The position numbers were made by a program, and so were the translations under genes. Below, in pieces: positions 43,303 to 56,032 of a DNA stretch of 64,000 nucleotides; position 1 is the stretch's first letter, and each line of letters begins with the position of its first letter. The notes below the pieces were generated by a model. That model was not told the DNA's origin, ran no database searches, and was given only the letters and a program-made list of their open reading frames with translations. Source of the DNA: Morinoia aosen (taxonomy: Eukaryota > Arthropoda > Malacostraca > Amphipoda > Talitridae); assembly GCA_030386875.1 (NCBI GenBank), contig CM059568.1, forward strand, positions 15,192,316 to 15,256,315, in the 5' to 3' direction.

Positions 43303-46037
43303 GAACTGTGGCTTAGAGGCTGAGCCGGAGTTAAAATGATGGTTGGAAGACTGGAGAGGTCAGGCTTTCCCACGTCCAAACCATTTCGGTATGTCAAAAA
43401 GCGCTTCAAGAATGATTTTTCATTACGATTATCATAGAATCAAATCCAAGAAAATTATATGTGGATTAAGCGTCACGAAACCTGTAGTATCGTGAATTCG
43501 TTTAAATGGAAACTGAAAATACCCAAAACCGAGCCCAGTTGGTCGATGATGGACCACTTATTCTTTGCGAAAACGCTTGCTTGCACTCGACCTACGTACG
43601 TCACAACTAAACAGCTGCTCAACTGAAAAGCCTATTGGGTAGGAAGAGCTTCCTCAAGCATTCAACAGTCCTGATATGAGCTCACCAAATTTCGACTCAT
43701 TTTTCAAAGTTGAAAAAGCTCATGCGAGGATGTCACTCATTTCTTGATCAACTCTGCTGCCGTTACCAGAGTCATTTATCAGAGGTACAGGGATGGCGAA
43801 TAAAATAAAATTGTAAAGCGTCCTAAACGTCAAAATTTGGTGAATGTAATGCAAGTGAATGGTGAATGTAATGTAACTATACTGAAAGGTTGTAAAGATT
43901 CGTACTTTTATTCTTTTCTTACATGCGAACTTGTGCAGCTCGAGCATATTTTAATTGTGCCTTCTTGTAACTGGTCATCCTCAAATGCAAACAACTTCCT
44001 CATAAAATGGAACGTTTTCTTAACCTGAATTTTGTTGAAGTTGCGTTGCACTGAAATGCTATAAAGGTTTTTTTAATGCTCCATTTATTACATTATTTTC
44101 ACATCTTTCAGAATATGTTTACGACTTAGTACAGACAACATTGTCAACATATAAATACCAATAGCCTAAAATTTAAAACAAAAACATTTAAATTTTTTAT
44201 TGATTCTAATCAATGAAGGAAATAGATAAAAATATAGATATTAAGCTTTTGAAGCGTGAGTATGTGATTTAGAGCAGCACTCTCTTCATCACCAAAAAAC
44301 AGAAGAATAAGCTATTGAAAAGTACGTTATTATTTTTGAGTAAAACAAGATAACTTAACAGTGAATTGTACAAACTTTTATAATATATTCTATTTACGCG
44401 CTGAGTTTAAAAATATATTTTTTTTAGGTTTGAGAATTTTTTATTTCGACCCTGCTCTTGTTTCTTCCATAAACCTGGAGCGGACACTGCTACCAGAATT
44501 TAGCACCTGTTCCAGTTTCAAGAGTTCTATTCCATCATTCCAAGAGTTCTTTTCCATTCTTTTCTGGATGGGCATTTCATAGAACTGCCCATCCAAAATG
44601 GGCATTTCACTTCTCTTTCACTCGAACAACACAATAAAAGAAGCAGGGAAAATTAAAATTAACCAAACGCAGTAGCATTTTCTGTTTTTCTCACTGTAGC
44701 AAAAGTTGGACCTCCGAATAACTATGTTAATTTTGCCAACACAACACAGATGCTTAATGAGAGTAGGGTCGGCTGTTTGAATAACACCCTTTAAAACAAA
44801 CCTCATTGGTATGCCACTTGCTATTTCTTTCATGGATATTTTTTACTATACTTAGATGAAATCATTAATTTTAACAAACAATAATAAGGAATAAACTTCT
44901 TTGTCCAATTTCTTAAAATAAGCGCATCAACTTTATTTAGTGACTTTCTTCCAGTCGACTTCTGAAACTTCACAAAAATTCTTTCACTTTTAAATCGAAA
45001 AGTCAAAAGCATGACGATGCCCCAAGAAGTCAACATGAAGCAATACAAATCTTTAAATGTCCATTGGAAAGTCAAATAACCAGCCCTAAACAGCCCCAAT
45101 GTATGCATGTGACCTGAATGAAACCATGTAGAACCGTACAACTCCTCACAGGAAATAATTCACTTTGTATGCGCGTGGTCATCATTTTTTTGCCGCTTAT
45201 GCCAGCCAGGCGCTCATGGCGCCGCAAGTTTGCGTATCAACGCTAACAAAGTTTAGAAAACGGCACGCCAGAGGCCGCCCAGATTGTGATTTGCGACATC
45301 TGAGAAGCCGAGCACAACTTTTACAGCACAACTGCGCCCGAGAATGAGAATGACGTAGGCTTGTCCGGAAGGAGAGGTTGCTTAGGAGGATAGAGCGTCG
45401 TAGCAAACTTGTCTTATGATTCTGTATTGGAATTAAATAGTCATGGAACACGAGCATAGCGTTTGAATTGGCTGATAAGTAATCCACGTTTGAAAATTTT
45501 TTGCACGACTCCGTAGAGTTTCGTACGGCTTCAGAGTTCTGAGATTAGGTAAATATTTGCTTTATGCAACGTTAGCATATTAATTTTCAGCCTTGCTTTC
45601 AACAAAGGGAAGTTTTAGACAAATTTTCTGTTAAAATAGTTGTCAACAAAAAAGTAAATATTAATACCATGAATGGTGACGAGTTCAACATCGCATGTAA
45701 AGAGCGCATTAAAGAAATACAGAATACAGATTAGTGTAACCATCAATGCTCGTACCATCTCTTCGTTACACATTGTTATGCTAAAATTGATGCAGGAAAC
45801 GTATACACATTCACATACATTCATACGCTAACCTCAAACCTCATACCGAACCAATCTTAATCTCTACACTTTCCATACTTACCAAACCAATAATTATCTT
45901 TCGATCTCTGTACCCCATCATAAATTATAAAGGTAACCTAGTCTCTAACAACACCTCGTCTCAAATGTGATCCTGTACTCCAGGGCCAAGCTAAACTCAT
46001 AAGAAAATTTGCATTGTAACAAAACACATACGTCCTA
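43303..46037. other. non-coding, no gene supported
   Basis: Several short open frames without recognisable motifs. Near 44568-44606 GGATGGGCATTTCA is duplicated and partly inverted, a small local hairpin. Nothing further supported. Confidence 0.4.
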
Positions 46038-46531
46038 CACTGAGAGAAATTTTGACACACCTGGGTGTGTCAAACGGTTATTCAGAAATATATTGATACA
46101 CATTGAATTATTTCCTATGACCACATATTAAAGCGGTTAAGAGACTTAAATCACTTATTCACGTTTCAAATGGTTCAACATTATTTGTAGAAAACTGAAC
46201 TTTGTTTCAATTTTGTGATTAGTGCACAATTCTCCTAAAAAAACCTTCGTATCTTCGATAATTTTTCTTCTAATTCTTGGAAATTGCATGTATATCAGTG
46301 TTTTTAGTTGCTAGTCCAAGAAAGTGAAGTATTTATGTGGAATAAAATTGACTTACGTCAAGTGTGTCATGGTTGACACACTTAAGTGTGTCGTATAAGC
46401 CCATGACACACAAAAGTGTGTCAAAATACATAGGCTAATCATGTTTATTGTTGACACACTTTTGTGTGCCGGTTTTGCGACAACTTGACACACAAAAGTG
46501 TGCCGCTTTTGCGACAAAATTTTTCTCAGTG
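46038..46531. mobile_element. TA-flanked MITE with internal GTGTGTC palindromes
   Basis: Begins CACTGAGAGAAATTTTG and ends with the complement of CACTGAGAAAAATTTTG, with TA at both borders (46036-46037 and 46532-46533). Inside, short palindromes built of TGACACAC and GTGTGTCA recur, including TGACACACTTAAGTGTGTC at 46373-46391. No coding frame. The TA borders suggest mobilisation by a Tc1/mariner-type enzyme. Confidence 0.78.
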
Positions 46532-46533
46532 TA

Positions 46534-48249
46534 TAGAGAAAAAGTAATTTTCATAGCAGCATGACTTCTTCAGTTCAAGAGCTATAAGTTACACTCCAGC
46601 TGTTCAATTTATTTCAAGGAAGTAGCTCATGATTAAGCATTTACGTAAAATTCATTGGACTATGAAATTTTTTCGCAACGGAATATCAATCTGCATATAT
46701 TGTGATGGCCAGATTATAACATTCGCTCACAACATCAGTAGCTAATGGCGACTAGCTTTGCACATCATACTCATTTGTTCTTGGGATCAGCAACGCTGTT
46801 TCTGATCATACATTTGAACTTGATGCCAGGCGCAGAAGCGGAAGTAAGACGAGCGACAACACGTCCTCAATTTGTCCAGAACATTCGCTTCTGACCTACG
46901 TTGAACCAGGCGATGCTCCTGAATAAAAAATCTCAGGATAGAGCTTCAGAGCTTCGGGTTCGGTCGAGTTCATCTTCTCAAAACACGGAAGAAAAGGCAA
47001 TTTCAATGCGAGACAGCTGTACGGGGCTCACTTCGTTTCACGGTGCCCAGTTCCTGTCTCTACCCACTCACGAATTCTAAGGATACTTCACGAGCTAGGA
47101 ATAACAGAACTACTTGGGATGCAAGGAACTGCAGCGAACCTAAGACGTTTTGTTTTCTCTGGTCGATTTGAAGACGGTTCTAAAAATTGCCTTGCTTTGC
47201 AAAAGCAACGTTCCTTTGATCTGAAGACGATGTTTCTCTGTATGCATAGAAGAAACTTTTCTGCCTCTTGAACCCCAGAAAAAAGTGTAATTTTTTGTGC
47301 TGCTGTTTCGTTATTTTTCTGTAATGGTGAATTAAAATCTACTCGGCCTGCAAAAATTAATTCAGAACGTGCTAAACAAATACTTGTTGTTTTATTGAAT
47401 GAATTGAGTTAGGTGAACATGATATACATTGTTGAAGACATGAAAAGTTTTTGGTTCATTTGAGTCTGACATGACTCGTGAGAAAAACTCAATCAATGCA
47501 AATTCCAAGCGTTATATAGAAACGTTGAGCGAATTTCTCACGTAGGTAAATTATGGTGTCGAAGAAAAATGGGCTGGGGAAAATAAGCTAGCATGCGAAA
47601 TAAAATTAAATTGCAGTTATTTCACGGTTTCTAGTCAATCAATCTATCTTCATTTGAATATTTGAGCTTATTTTCGCATACGTTCTCAACAGCTGTGCCC
47701 TACCGGCTAGCCAGAAAATTGCTAGTTGATGAAGTGTAGTTGCGCGTAAAAATTAACCCTTATTAAGATTAAAATATATTATGTCAGAACCATGGAATGA
47801 ATAACATGAAGTTGGCTGTAACGTAGTTCAAAAATATTTTATATATTATGTACAAAAGAAAAACTTTTGAATAAATAAAACAATTCCAACGCATTAAAAG
47901 GTAAGTCGTTCGATGAGCTGCGTTCACTGCTCTCATTAAACAAACTTCAGATGACTACCTTATGTGTACTACATATGTTTAATGATTCACAACCTTCGTA
48001 GGAATTAATAAAGTACAGAACAATCGCTTCAAGACAGAGAAGGTTGAAGGTATTTTTACACAGCGCATGTGTAACGAAAAAAAGACGAGTTTTTAGCTAA
48101 GGTCGAAATCATCCGGTATGATTCACGAAATTTTGAAGCTGTAAATATTCTCCTGCTATTCTTGATTGTGTGTTTAAAGAAAGGAACATTCAGTATCGAA
48201 CATTTAAAAAAAATATTTTCATTAAGGAAGTAAAGAGTAAAAAAATACT
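46534..48249. other. non-coding, no gene seen
   Basis: No supported gene, repeat or element. Confidence 0.4.
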
Positions 48250-48450
48250 GTCACTGACTTCGGAAACTTGGCTGAGCAGTGTTTCTCCACACATTAAGAA
48301 TATTTCCCTGTCGTATGAAACTTAGTTGAGCTATGTTGTTCCATGATTCAAAAATATTTTAATGACTTAGGAAATATTGTTGAGCAGTGTTTCAACACAA
48401 ATTAAGAATATTTCCCTGGCTTAAGAAACGTCGTTGAGCAGTGCTTCTAC
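48250..48450. repeat. 54-bp minisatellite, about 3.7 copies
   Basis: GTTGAGCAGTGTTTC or a variant recurs at 48271, 48325, 48379 and 48433, exactly 54 bp apart, with ATTAAGAATATTTCCCTG between. Confidence 0.85.
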
Positions 48451-49189
48451 TGTACATACATTAGCTCGCTTCACACGTTTTGAACTCAACGAGACAGAAA
48501 ATGTCGAGCTAGGCCTTGCGCACTTAAGGAAAAATAATCGTTCCAGTCTCTCGAGGAGGCAATGTGGATGCAAATTGGATGTTCATTTTGCACAGAACAA
48601 ATGGTTTTCTTTGTGACGTCACGAGCGAGAGGGGTCGGTCTCGCCATGCCGCCACCAAACACAACTTTACAGTAACGATCTTGTTACCCAAGAGCGCGTA
48701 GCTATGTAAGTCCACTTGGACGAACTTACGCTGTTAGATGCACAGCTATGACGACGTTTGGAAATCCAGCCTTGAAAATGTAGGTCATTGAGAAACAGCA
48801 GCACAGAGGTCCCATTGATAGAAACATCTCCAGTAAGTGTTTAATATTTCAGTACTTTTTCCATAATTCTTACAAGAAGAGTTGATGGAACTCGTTTCAT
48901 CGTGAACCATCCGATAAAGTGGTGGTAGCCAAAGCTCCAAGCGCATTTAGAATACATCATTTGAAGCTTTTCAAGCCTCTAACTCTGATCTATTCCAATA
49001 CCTGGAGCTCATTCCTAACAATAAGGGCGAAGCACCGAGGCGCTGAGGAGTTGCGGCGACGATAAAACTCCCTTGGGATAGCCTCTAAACTGCGCCTGTC
49101 AATGGTAGCTATTGGGAGAGAGTTCGGCTGCTTTGGTCATCGTGAGGCGGATTTGCAGGAACAAAAAGTTTGAAAATAAAACAATAAAG
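48451..49189. other. non-coding, no gene seen
   Basis: Spacer between the 54-bp and 17-bp arrays. Nothing supported. Confidence 0.4.
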
Positions 49190-51195
49190 ATGGAACAGGA
49201 GGAAAGATGGTCCGTGAGAAAAGGTGGAACAGGAGGAAAGGTGGTCCGTGAGAAAAGGTGGAACAGGAGGAAAGGTGGAACAGGAGGAAAGGTGGTCCGT
49301 GAGAAAAGGTGGAACAGGAGGAAAGGTGGAACTGGAGGAAAGGTGGTCCGTGAGAAAAGGTGGAACTGGAGGAAAGGTGGTCCGTGAGAAAAGGTGGAAC
49401 AGGAGGAAAGGTGGAACAGGAGGAAAGGTGGTCCGTGAGAAAAGGTGGAACAGGAGGAAAGGTGGTCCGTGAGAAAAGGTGGTCCGTGAGAAAAGGTGGA
49501 ACAGGAGGAAAGGTGGTCCGTGAGAAAAGGTGGAACAGGAGGAAAGATGGAACAGGAGGAAAGGTGGTCCGTGAGAAAAGGTGGAACAGGAGGAAAGGTG
49601 GTCCGTGAGAAAAGATGGAACTGGAGGAAAGGTGGTACGTGAGAATAGGTGGAACAGGAGGAAAGGTGGAACAGGAGGAAAGGTGGAACAGGAGGAAAGG
49701 TGGAACAGGAGGAAAGTTGGAACAGGAGGAAAGGTGGAACGGGAGGAAAGGTGGGACAGGAGGAAAGGTGGGACAGGAGGAAAGGTGGAACAGGAGGAAA
49801 GGTGGAACAGGAGGAAAGGTGGAACAGGAGGAAAGGTGGAACAGGAGGAAAGGTGGAACAGGAGGAAAGGTGGAACAGGAGGAAAGGTGGAACAGGAGGA
49901 AAGGTGGAACAGGAGGAAAGGTGGAACAGGAGGAAAGTTGGAACAGGAGGAAAGGTGGAACAGGAGGAAAGGTGGAACAGGAGGAAAGGTGGAACAGGAG
50001 GAAAGGTGGGACAGGAGGAAAGGTGAAACAGGAGGAAAGGTGGAACAGGAGGAAAGGTGGAACAGGAGGAAAGGTGGAACAGGAGGAAAGGTGGAACAGG
50101 AGGAAAGGTGGAACAGGAGGAAAGGTGGAACAGGAGGAAAGGTGGAACAAGAGGAAAGGTGGAACAGGAGGAAAGGTGGAACAGGAGGAAAGGTGGAACA
50201 AGAGGAAAGGTGGAACGGGAGGAAAGTTGGAACAGGAGGAAAGGTGGAACAAGAGGAAAGGTGGAACAAGAGAAAAGGTGGAACAGGAGGAAAGGTGGAA
50301 CAGGAGGAAAGGTGGAACAGGAGGAAAGGTGGAACAAGAGGAAAGGTGGAACAGGAGGAAAGGTGGGACAGGAGGAAAGGTGGAACAGGAGGAAAGGTGG
50401 AACAGGAGGAAAGGTGGAACAGGAGGAAAGGTGGAACAGGAGGAAAGGTGGGACAGGAGGAAAGGTGGAACAGGAGGAAAGGTGGAACAGGAGGAAAGGT
50501 GGAACAGGAGGAAAGGTGGAACAGGAGGAAAGGTGGAACAGGAGGAAAGGTGGTCCGTGAAAAAAGGTGGAACAGGAGGAAAGGTGGAACAGGAGGAAAG
50601 GTGGAACAGGAGGAAAGGTGGTCCGTGAGAAAAGGTGGAACTGGAGGAAAGGTGGAACAGGAGGAAAGGTGGTCCGTGAGAAAAGGTGGAACAGGAGGAA
50701 AGGTGGTCCGTGAGAATAGGTGGAACAGGAGGAAAGGTGGAACAGGAGGAAAGGTGGAACAGGAGGAAAGGTGGAACAGGAGGAAAGGTGGAACAGGAGG
50801 AAAGGTGGAACAGGAGGAAAGGTGGAACAGGAGGAAAGGTGGAACAGGAGGAAAGGTGGAACAGGAGGAAAGGTGGTCCGTGAGAAAAGGTGGAACAGGA
50901 GGAAAGGTGGTCCGTGAGAAAAGGTGGAACTGGAGGAAAGGTGGTCCGTGAGAATAGGTGGAACAGGAGGAAAGGTGGAACAGGAGGAAAGGTGGAACAG
51001 GAGGAAAGTTGGAACAGGAGGAAAGGTGGAACGGGAGGAAAGGTGGAACAGGAGGAAAGGTGGAACAGGAGGAAAGGTGGAACAGGAGGAAAGGTGGGAC
51101 AGGAGGAAAGGTGGAACAGGAGGAAAGGTGGAACAGGAGGAAAGGTGGAACAGGAGGAAAGGTGGAACAGGAGGAAAGGTGGAACAGAAGAAAGA
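49190..51195. repeat. 17-bp purine-rich minisatellite, about 118 copies
   Basis: Two unit types share the ending AAAGGT: GGAACAGGAGGAAAGGT and GGTCCGTGAGAAAAGGT. The second type is mixed in at 49209-49640 and 50547-50960 and is absent from the middle (49650-50546) and from the right end. Single-base variants such as GGGACAGG and GGAACAAG are scattered. No unit junction makes a stop on either strand, and 17 is not a multiple of 3, so all frames stay open. The long Ser/Pro/Phe/Leu-rich frame on the minus strand is therefore not called as a gene. Confidence 0.95.
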
Positions 51196-51583
51196 GGAAG
51201 TCAATGAAGTTAAACGGTAAACGTGGGAGACATGAAAATGAGAGAGCGACAAAACATAGCGCTAGGTTTTTTCTTTTACCTCTAAAAAATTATAATTAAA
51301 ATTTTTTTCTGTTACAGAACTGTGTTGTAACAGATAATTTTTGTTACAAAATTAAACTCCAATGAGGAAAGTACTCTTGCAAAAAATGTACTTCCCACAG
51401 TTTGTGTGCTTCAGGAAACGTAAAATATCATGGAATGTGTCCAGTCTTGACCAATGGCCTAATATTGAAGAGACTGCAAACGAGTTTTTTGTAGCGTTTC
51501 GTGATGCGTTATGCTATTCTTAGAGTGCATCCTGATGCATCGTCATGTAACGCATCGTGATGGATTGTCATTTAGTCCATCAT
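51196..51583. other. non-coding, TGATGCAT/CATCGTCA-rich
   Basis: No gene. Near 51500-51580 short GATGCAT, GCATCGTCAT and GCATCGTGATG motifs recur irregularly. Confidence 0.4.
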
Positions 51584-51761
51584 TAGAAACTTCTAAACGA
51601 AGAACGCTGTTAATATTGGAATCATATTTGTAAGAACTTTAGAAGGTCTTAGAATAATATATCTGTGAACAAAGATATGTAGATATTTTATTCTAAGACC
51701 TTGTAAACTTCTAATAAATATGATTTCCATATTAACAGCGTTCTTCGTTTAGAAGTTTCTA
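51584..51761. repeat. 178-bp near-perfect palindrome
   Basis: TAGAAACTTCTAAACGAAG and about 65 further bases on the left are mirrored on the right (CTTCGTTTAGAAGTTTCTA), with only a few differences. It could be a MITE, although I see no clear target duplication. Confidence 0.8.
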
Positions 51762-52023
51762 GAGATAATTCGAATGAAGGGAAATTAATTTATCATGATA
51801 TATCAAGCTGTGTATCATGATATCAAAACACAGACACATACTTGCGTGCGTTTAAGATGCGCTATGCCTTTAATAACACACATTTCATACACAGTACATT
51901 TAAAACGACGTACGAGTCAAGTATGGTATACGACAACAGACGCAAATGTTGTAGGTCCCTAATGTAGGGTAAGAAAATAATGCTGTGCACTAAATATAGA
52001 TCATGTCAAAAATAGTACACGCC

Positions 52024-53208
52024 TAATATAGTATCCACCAAACATGGTATCCACCAAACATGGTATACACCAAACATGGTATCCACCAAACATGGTATAC
52101 ACCAAACATGGTATCCACCAAACATGGTATACACCAAACATGGTATACACCAAACATGGTATACACCAAACATGGTATACACCAAACATGGTATACACCA
52201 AACATGGTATCCACCAAACATGGTATACACCAAAAATGGTATCCACCAAACATAGTATTAACCAAACATGGTGTACACCAAACATAGTATCTACCAAACA
52301 TGGTGCACACCAACATAGTTCACACCAAACATGGTATCTACCATACATAGTATCCACCAAACATGGTGTACACCAAACATAGTATCTACCAAACATGGTG
52401 TACACCAAACATAGTTCACACCAAACATGGTGTACACCAAACATGGTGTACATCAAACATAGTATCCACCAAACATAGTCTCCACCAAACATAGTATCCA
52501 CCAAACATAGTGTTCACCAAACATAGTATCCACCAAACATGGTGTACACCAAACATAGTATCCACCAAACATAGTATCCACCAAACATAGTGTCCACCAA
52601 ACATAGTATCCACCAAGCATGGTGTACACCAAACATAGTATACACCAAACATGGTGTACATCAAACATAATATCCACCAAACATGGTGTACATCAAACAT
52701 AGTATCCACCAAACATGGTGTACACCAAACACAGTATCCACCAAACATAGTGTACACCAAACATAGTATCCACCAAACATAATGTACATCAAACATAGTA
52801 TCCACCAAACATGGTGTACACCAAACATAGTATCCACCAAACATAGTGTACACCAAACATAGTATCCACCAAACAGGGTGTACACCAAACATAGTATCCA
52901 CCAAAAATAGTGTACACCAAACATAGTATCCACCAAACATAGTGTACACCAAACACAGTATCTACCAAACATGGTGTACACCAAACATAGTATCCACCAA
53001 ACATGGTGTACACCAAACATAGTATCCACCAAACATAGTGTACACCAAACATAGTATCCACCAAACATAATGTACATCAAACATAGTATCCACCAAACAT
53101 GGTGTACACCAAACATAGTATCCACCAAACATAGTGTACACCAAACATAGTATCCACCAAAAATAATGTACATCAAACATAGTATCCACCAAACATGGTG
53201 TACACCAT
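52024..53208. repeat. 17-bp minisatellite, mostly as a 34-bp dimer, about 70 copies
   Basis: The unit is AACATGGTATCCACCAA and variants. From 52024 to about 52260 the units alternate loosely between GTATCC and GTATAC. From about 52260 on, ATAGTATCCACC and ATGGTGTACACC (or ATAGTGTACACC) types alternate, giving a 34-bp dimer. It is unrelated in sequence to the 17-bp array 0.8 kb to the left. Stop-free frames on both strands follow from the unit. Confidence 0.93.
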
Positions 53209-55134
53209 ATACACACACACCAAACGCAAGTAGACATCGAATGTAGAAGAGGGATTTTATACTCCATTGGCGTCACTGCTAGCGATTAATTTTCTTACGC
53301 ACTATAAACAAATTTTTCTGATTTTAAATGAGTTTGCAGTCTGACGGAATATTTTTAACGAATCTAAACATAATTGATTCTTTTGGCGGATTCTATTTCA
53401 ACATCAGTCTGATTTAAGAACAAATTATCTTTCTTCAGGCCTTATTTTTTTTTTACTTTGTTCGGTAAAAAAACTATTACAGTAAATTCGAATCTACAGT
53501 GCGACTCCGGCACAACTTTTGTTCCTAAAGTTTGTTGCCATTCTAAAAGCCCACGCTGATGAAGCCAAATGCCGTTCTAAAAGGCTGCATCCCCACCGTA
53601 AAGTTCCTAAGGAATTGTTTCTCCCAAAAATTCTCTAAAAACTTCTCCAAGAAGTTTCCTGCGACAAAATTCACAGACTACCTCAATGCAGGAAGATGGT
53701 GGAGTTTCGTTTCGAAGTGTGATTGATGAGATGACAGGTGCGGTTCTTTTTTTGGAATCCATCGCGTTGATGACATTTATTTTGCGATGCTTACTTACTT
53801 TTCTCGCTGTCGACGCTCACTTTCTTTGCTACTGTATGAGGAGATAAATTTATTGGTTTCAATTTTTTTGTGGGAACGTTTTCATCGAGGAAAGCAATTT
53901 GCGGAAGAATAGAACTAAGTTCAAAATTTTCGTCACCAAGTTCAAAATCTTGAATTTTGGGAATATGTTCGTTGAGGTATAGATACTAAAAAATTAGAGC
54001 TCAACAGCAAAACTCTCTCGCAAATAACGCTCTCTAGACACGGGTCTGCAACTGGCGCTGCTAGCCGGTGTAGGATTCAAATTTTCAGTAGACACGATGG
54101 CCGTTTTTTCACTCGTTTGTAGATAAATTCAGACAAATGAATACTCACGAAAATAAACGCAAATAGGACATTGGATGCCCCAATAAACAACAAGCTCACG
54201 GTTCACACAGAACACCGTATTTTTCAATAGACTACATTTTTGTATTGAAATTTTGAACAGAGTAAGAAGGTTAACTGTGGCAACTGTTATCCTTATAATT
54301 GGTGCATGTATTTTAAATGTAAAAGTGTATTAATGTCATTCGTAGGACATGCATGATGTAATTAAAGTCTCAATAATTGATCAAATATCCCTATTGAAGT
54401 AGAAAAAAATTCAAATCTAAGTGAAGGAAAACGTTTTCTACATGTTAGAGGGTCAACAACGTCATTTCAAAGCCGAAACTTCGTGCAGAGCAATGAACAC
54501 AAAAAAATGAACACAAAAAAATATCTGAGCGAAATTTTACAAATACCCGACAATTTTAAATTGCATGCAGTAAACTCGCGGTAAAAGTTCTGATATTTAG
54601 CACTGTGGAGCGAAAATTGGAAACAAATCCTCGTGCCTTGAATCGAGCTTTGGATTCAAGACAACTGAGAAACTTTGCGAGGAAGTTCAGAGCAGCTGTC
54701 GTTAAACTTGAGCAGCAAGCCCCATAACGGAGCTCATATGATATTCTCACAGCTCCCAAGAACTTCGTCATAATGGAACTCATGGAATATTCTCGACGCG
54801 GCTCAAAACGTCTCACAGTCTCCGCTAAAAATAGGAGGCAAGTACTCACACAATTCAGTGTAACCCAGAGAGCATTTCCAAGCGAGGTAATTTCTCCGCA
54901 TCGTTATGGATTTTTTTGCGAAGACTCCAAATTTGCAATGCAATTTTCCTTTGTCTTTTGAAGCCATTAGTCGGCACCGGAAAGAGGAGTCAGTGAAAAA
55001 CGCAACGTCGCTGATGAGGTTCCGCGAATTTTAGGAAAAGCGCTAATTTACAGCCTCCACGTCCCACGCAGGCTGCGGTGGCGGACATTTTTAGCATGGC
55101 TCGCTTCATTTCTTCTCTTTTTGGCTGGCTGTCT
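53209..55134. other. non-coding, no gene supported
   Basis: AT-rich spacer with no recognisable gene or element. Confidence 0.4.
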
Positions 55135-55485
55135 TCGTGGAATGGTCATATCCAGGGGTTTTGTTTGCGCGCGTAAATTGGATAGTATATCAAGCTCTTT
55201 GTCTTGATGGAATGATCATATCTGGGGTTTTTTTTGCCCGTATAAATTAGATACTATATCGACCTCTTTGTCTTGATGGAATGATCATATCCAGGGTTTT
55301 TTTTGCCCGTGTAAATTAGATACTATATCGAGCGCTTTTTCGTGATGGAATGATCATATCCAGAGATTTTGTTTGCGCACGTAAATTAGATACTATATCG
55401 TGTGCTTTGTCGTGATGGAATGATCTCATCCAGGGATTTTCTTCGTACGCGTAAATTATACACTACATCGAACTCTTCGGCAGTT
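55135..55485. repeat. 69-70-bp tandem repeat, 5 copies
   Basis: GGAATGATCATATCCAGGG and following GTAAATTAGATACTATATCG recur. The AATGATC anchor (AATGGTC in the first copy) is at 55141, 55211, 55280, 55349 and 55419. Confidence 0.9.
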
Positions 55486-56032
55486 TTCTGAGACAAAAAT
55501 GTCGTTTTCTTTCATTATCACAGCACACTCAATCTACCTGGTGAAATCAGGGTAAGTTTTCCGTAATTTTCATAAGTTATGTCAATAATAATGCAAATCA
55601 CCGATGATCAAATAAATACGTTAGACTCTATTGCAGGTGCGCTGTTCGGCTGCACGGAAGTGAGTGTCCACAGAGATCGGAAGTACACGAACGAAAGAAA
55701 TACTTCATCAAAGAAAGTTAAGGGCAAAAACCAAAGCATTACACATTTTGTTAAAATTCGTGTGTGGACGAGGCTAAGAAGAACGTTTTCGGGCCTCGAC
55801 CCATTTTTTTTCTCCAGTTAACTGCAAAGTTTGATCCACTGCAGACGTTCTCTATAATAAGTAAAATAATATGTTTCAATATATGTAACGTAATATGTTA
55901 TTTTATTAATTGAATTAATATAATAATAGAAGAAGTAATTTTTATATTATATAATAATACATATTCAAATAATTCCATACAATTTGACCCACCGTAATCC
56001 TTCGCTACATATAACTTTGGTTGAAAAACTGC
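55486..56032. other. non-coding, no gene seen
   Basis: Spacer between two arrays. A short frame at 55579-55821 has no recognisable content. Confidence 0.4.

Noticed and set aside
45165..45487. Overlapping open frames on both strands near a GC-richer patch.
   Set aside because: No homology signal, no splice context, and each is a shadow of the other.
49099..51252. A 717-codon minus-strand frame rich in Ser, Pro, Phe and Leu, and several long plus-strand frames.
   Set aside because: All lie in the 17-bp array. Because 17 and 3 share no factor, one stop-free 51-base cycle leaves all three frames of a strand open. The frames are the same 17-residue repeat in different phase.
52001..53276. Cys- and Trp-rich frames of 100-185 codons over the second 17-bp array.
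   Set aside because: By-product of the unit sequence, present on both strands.
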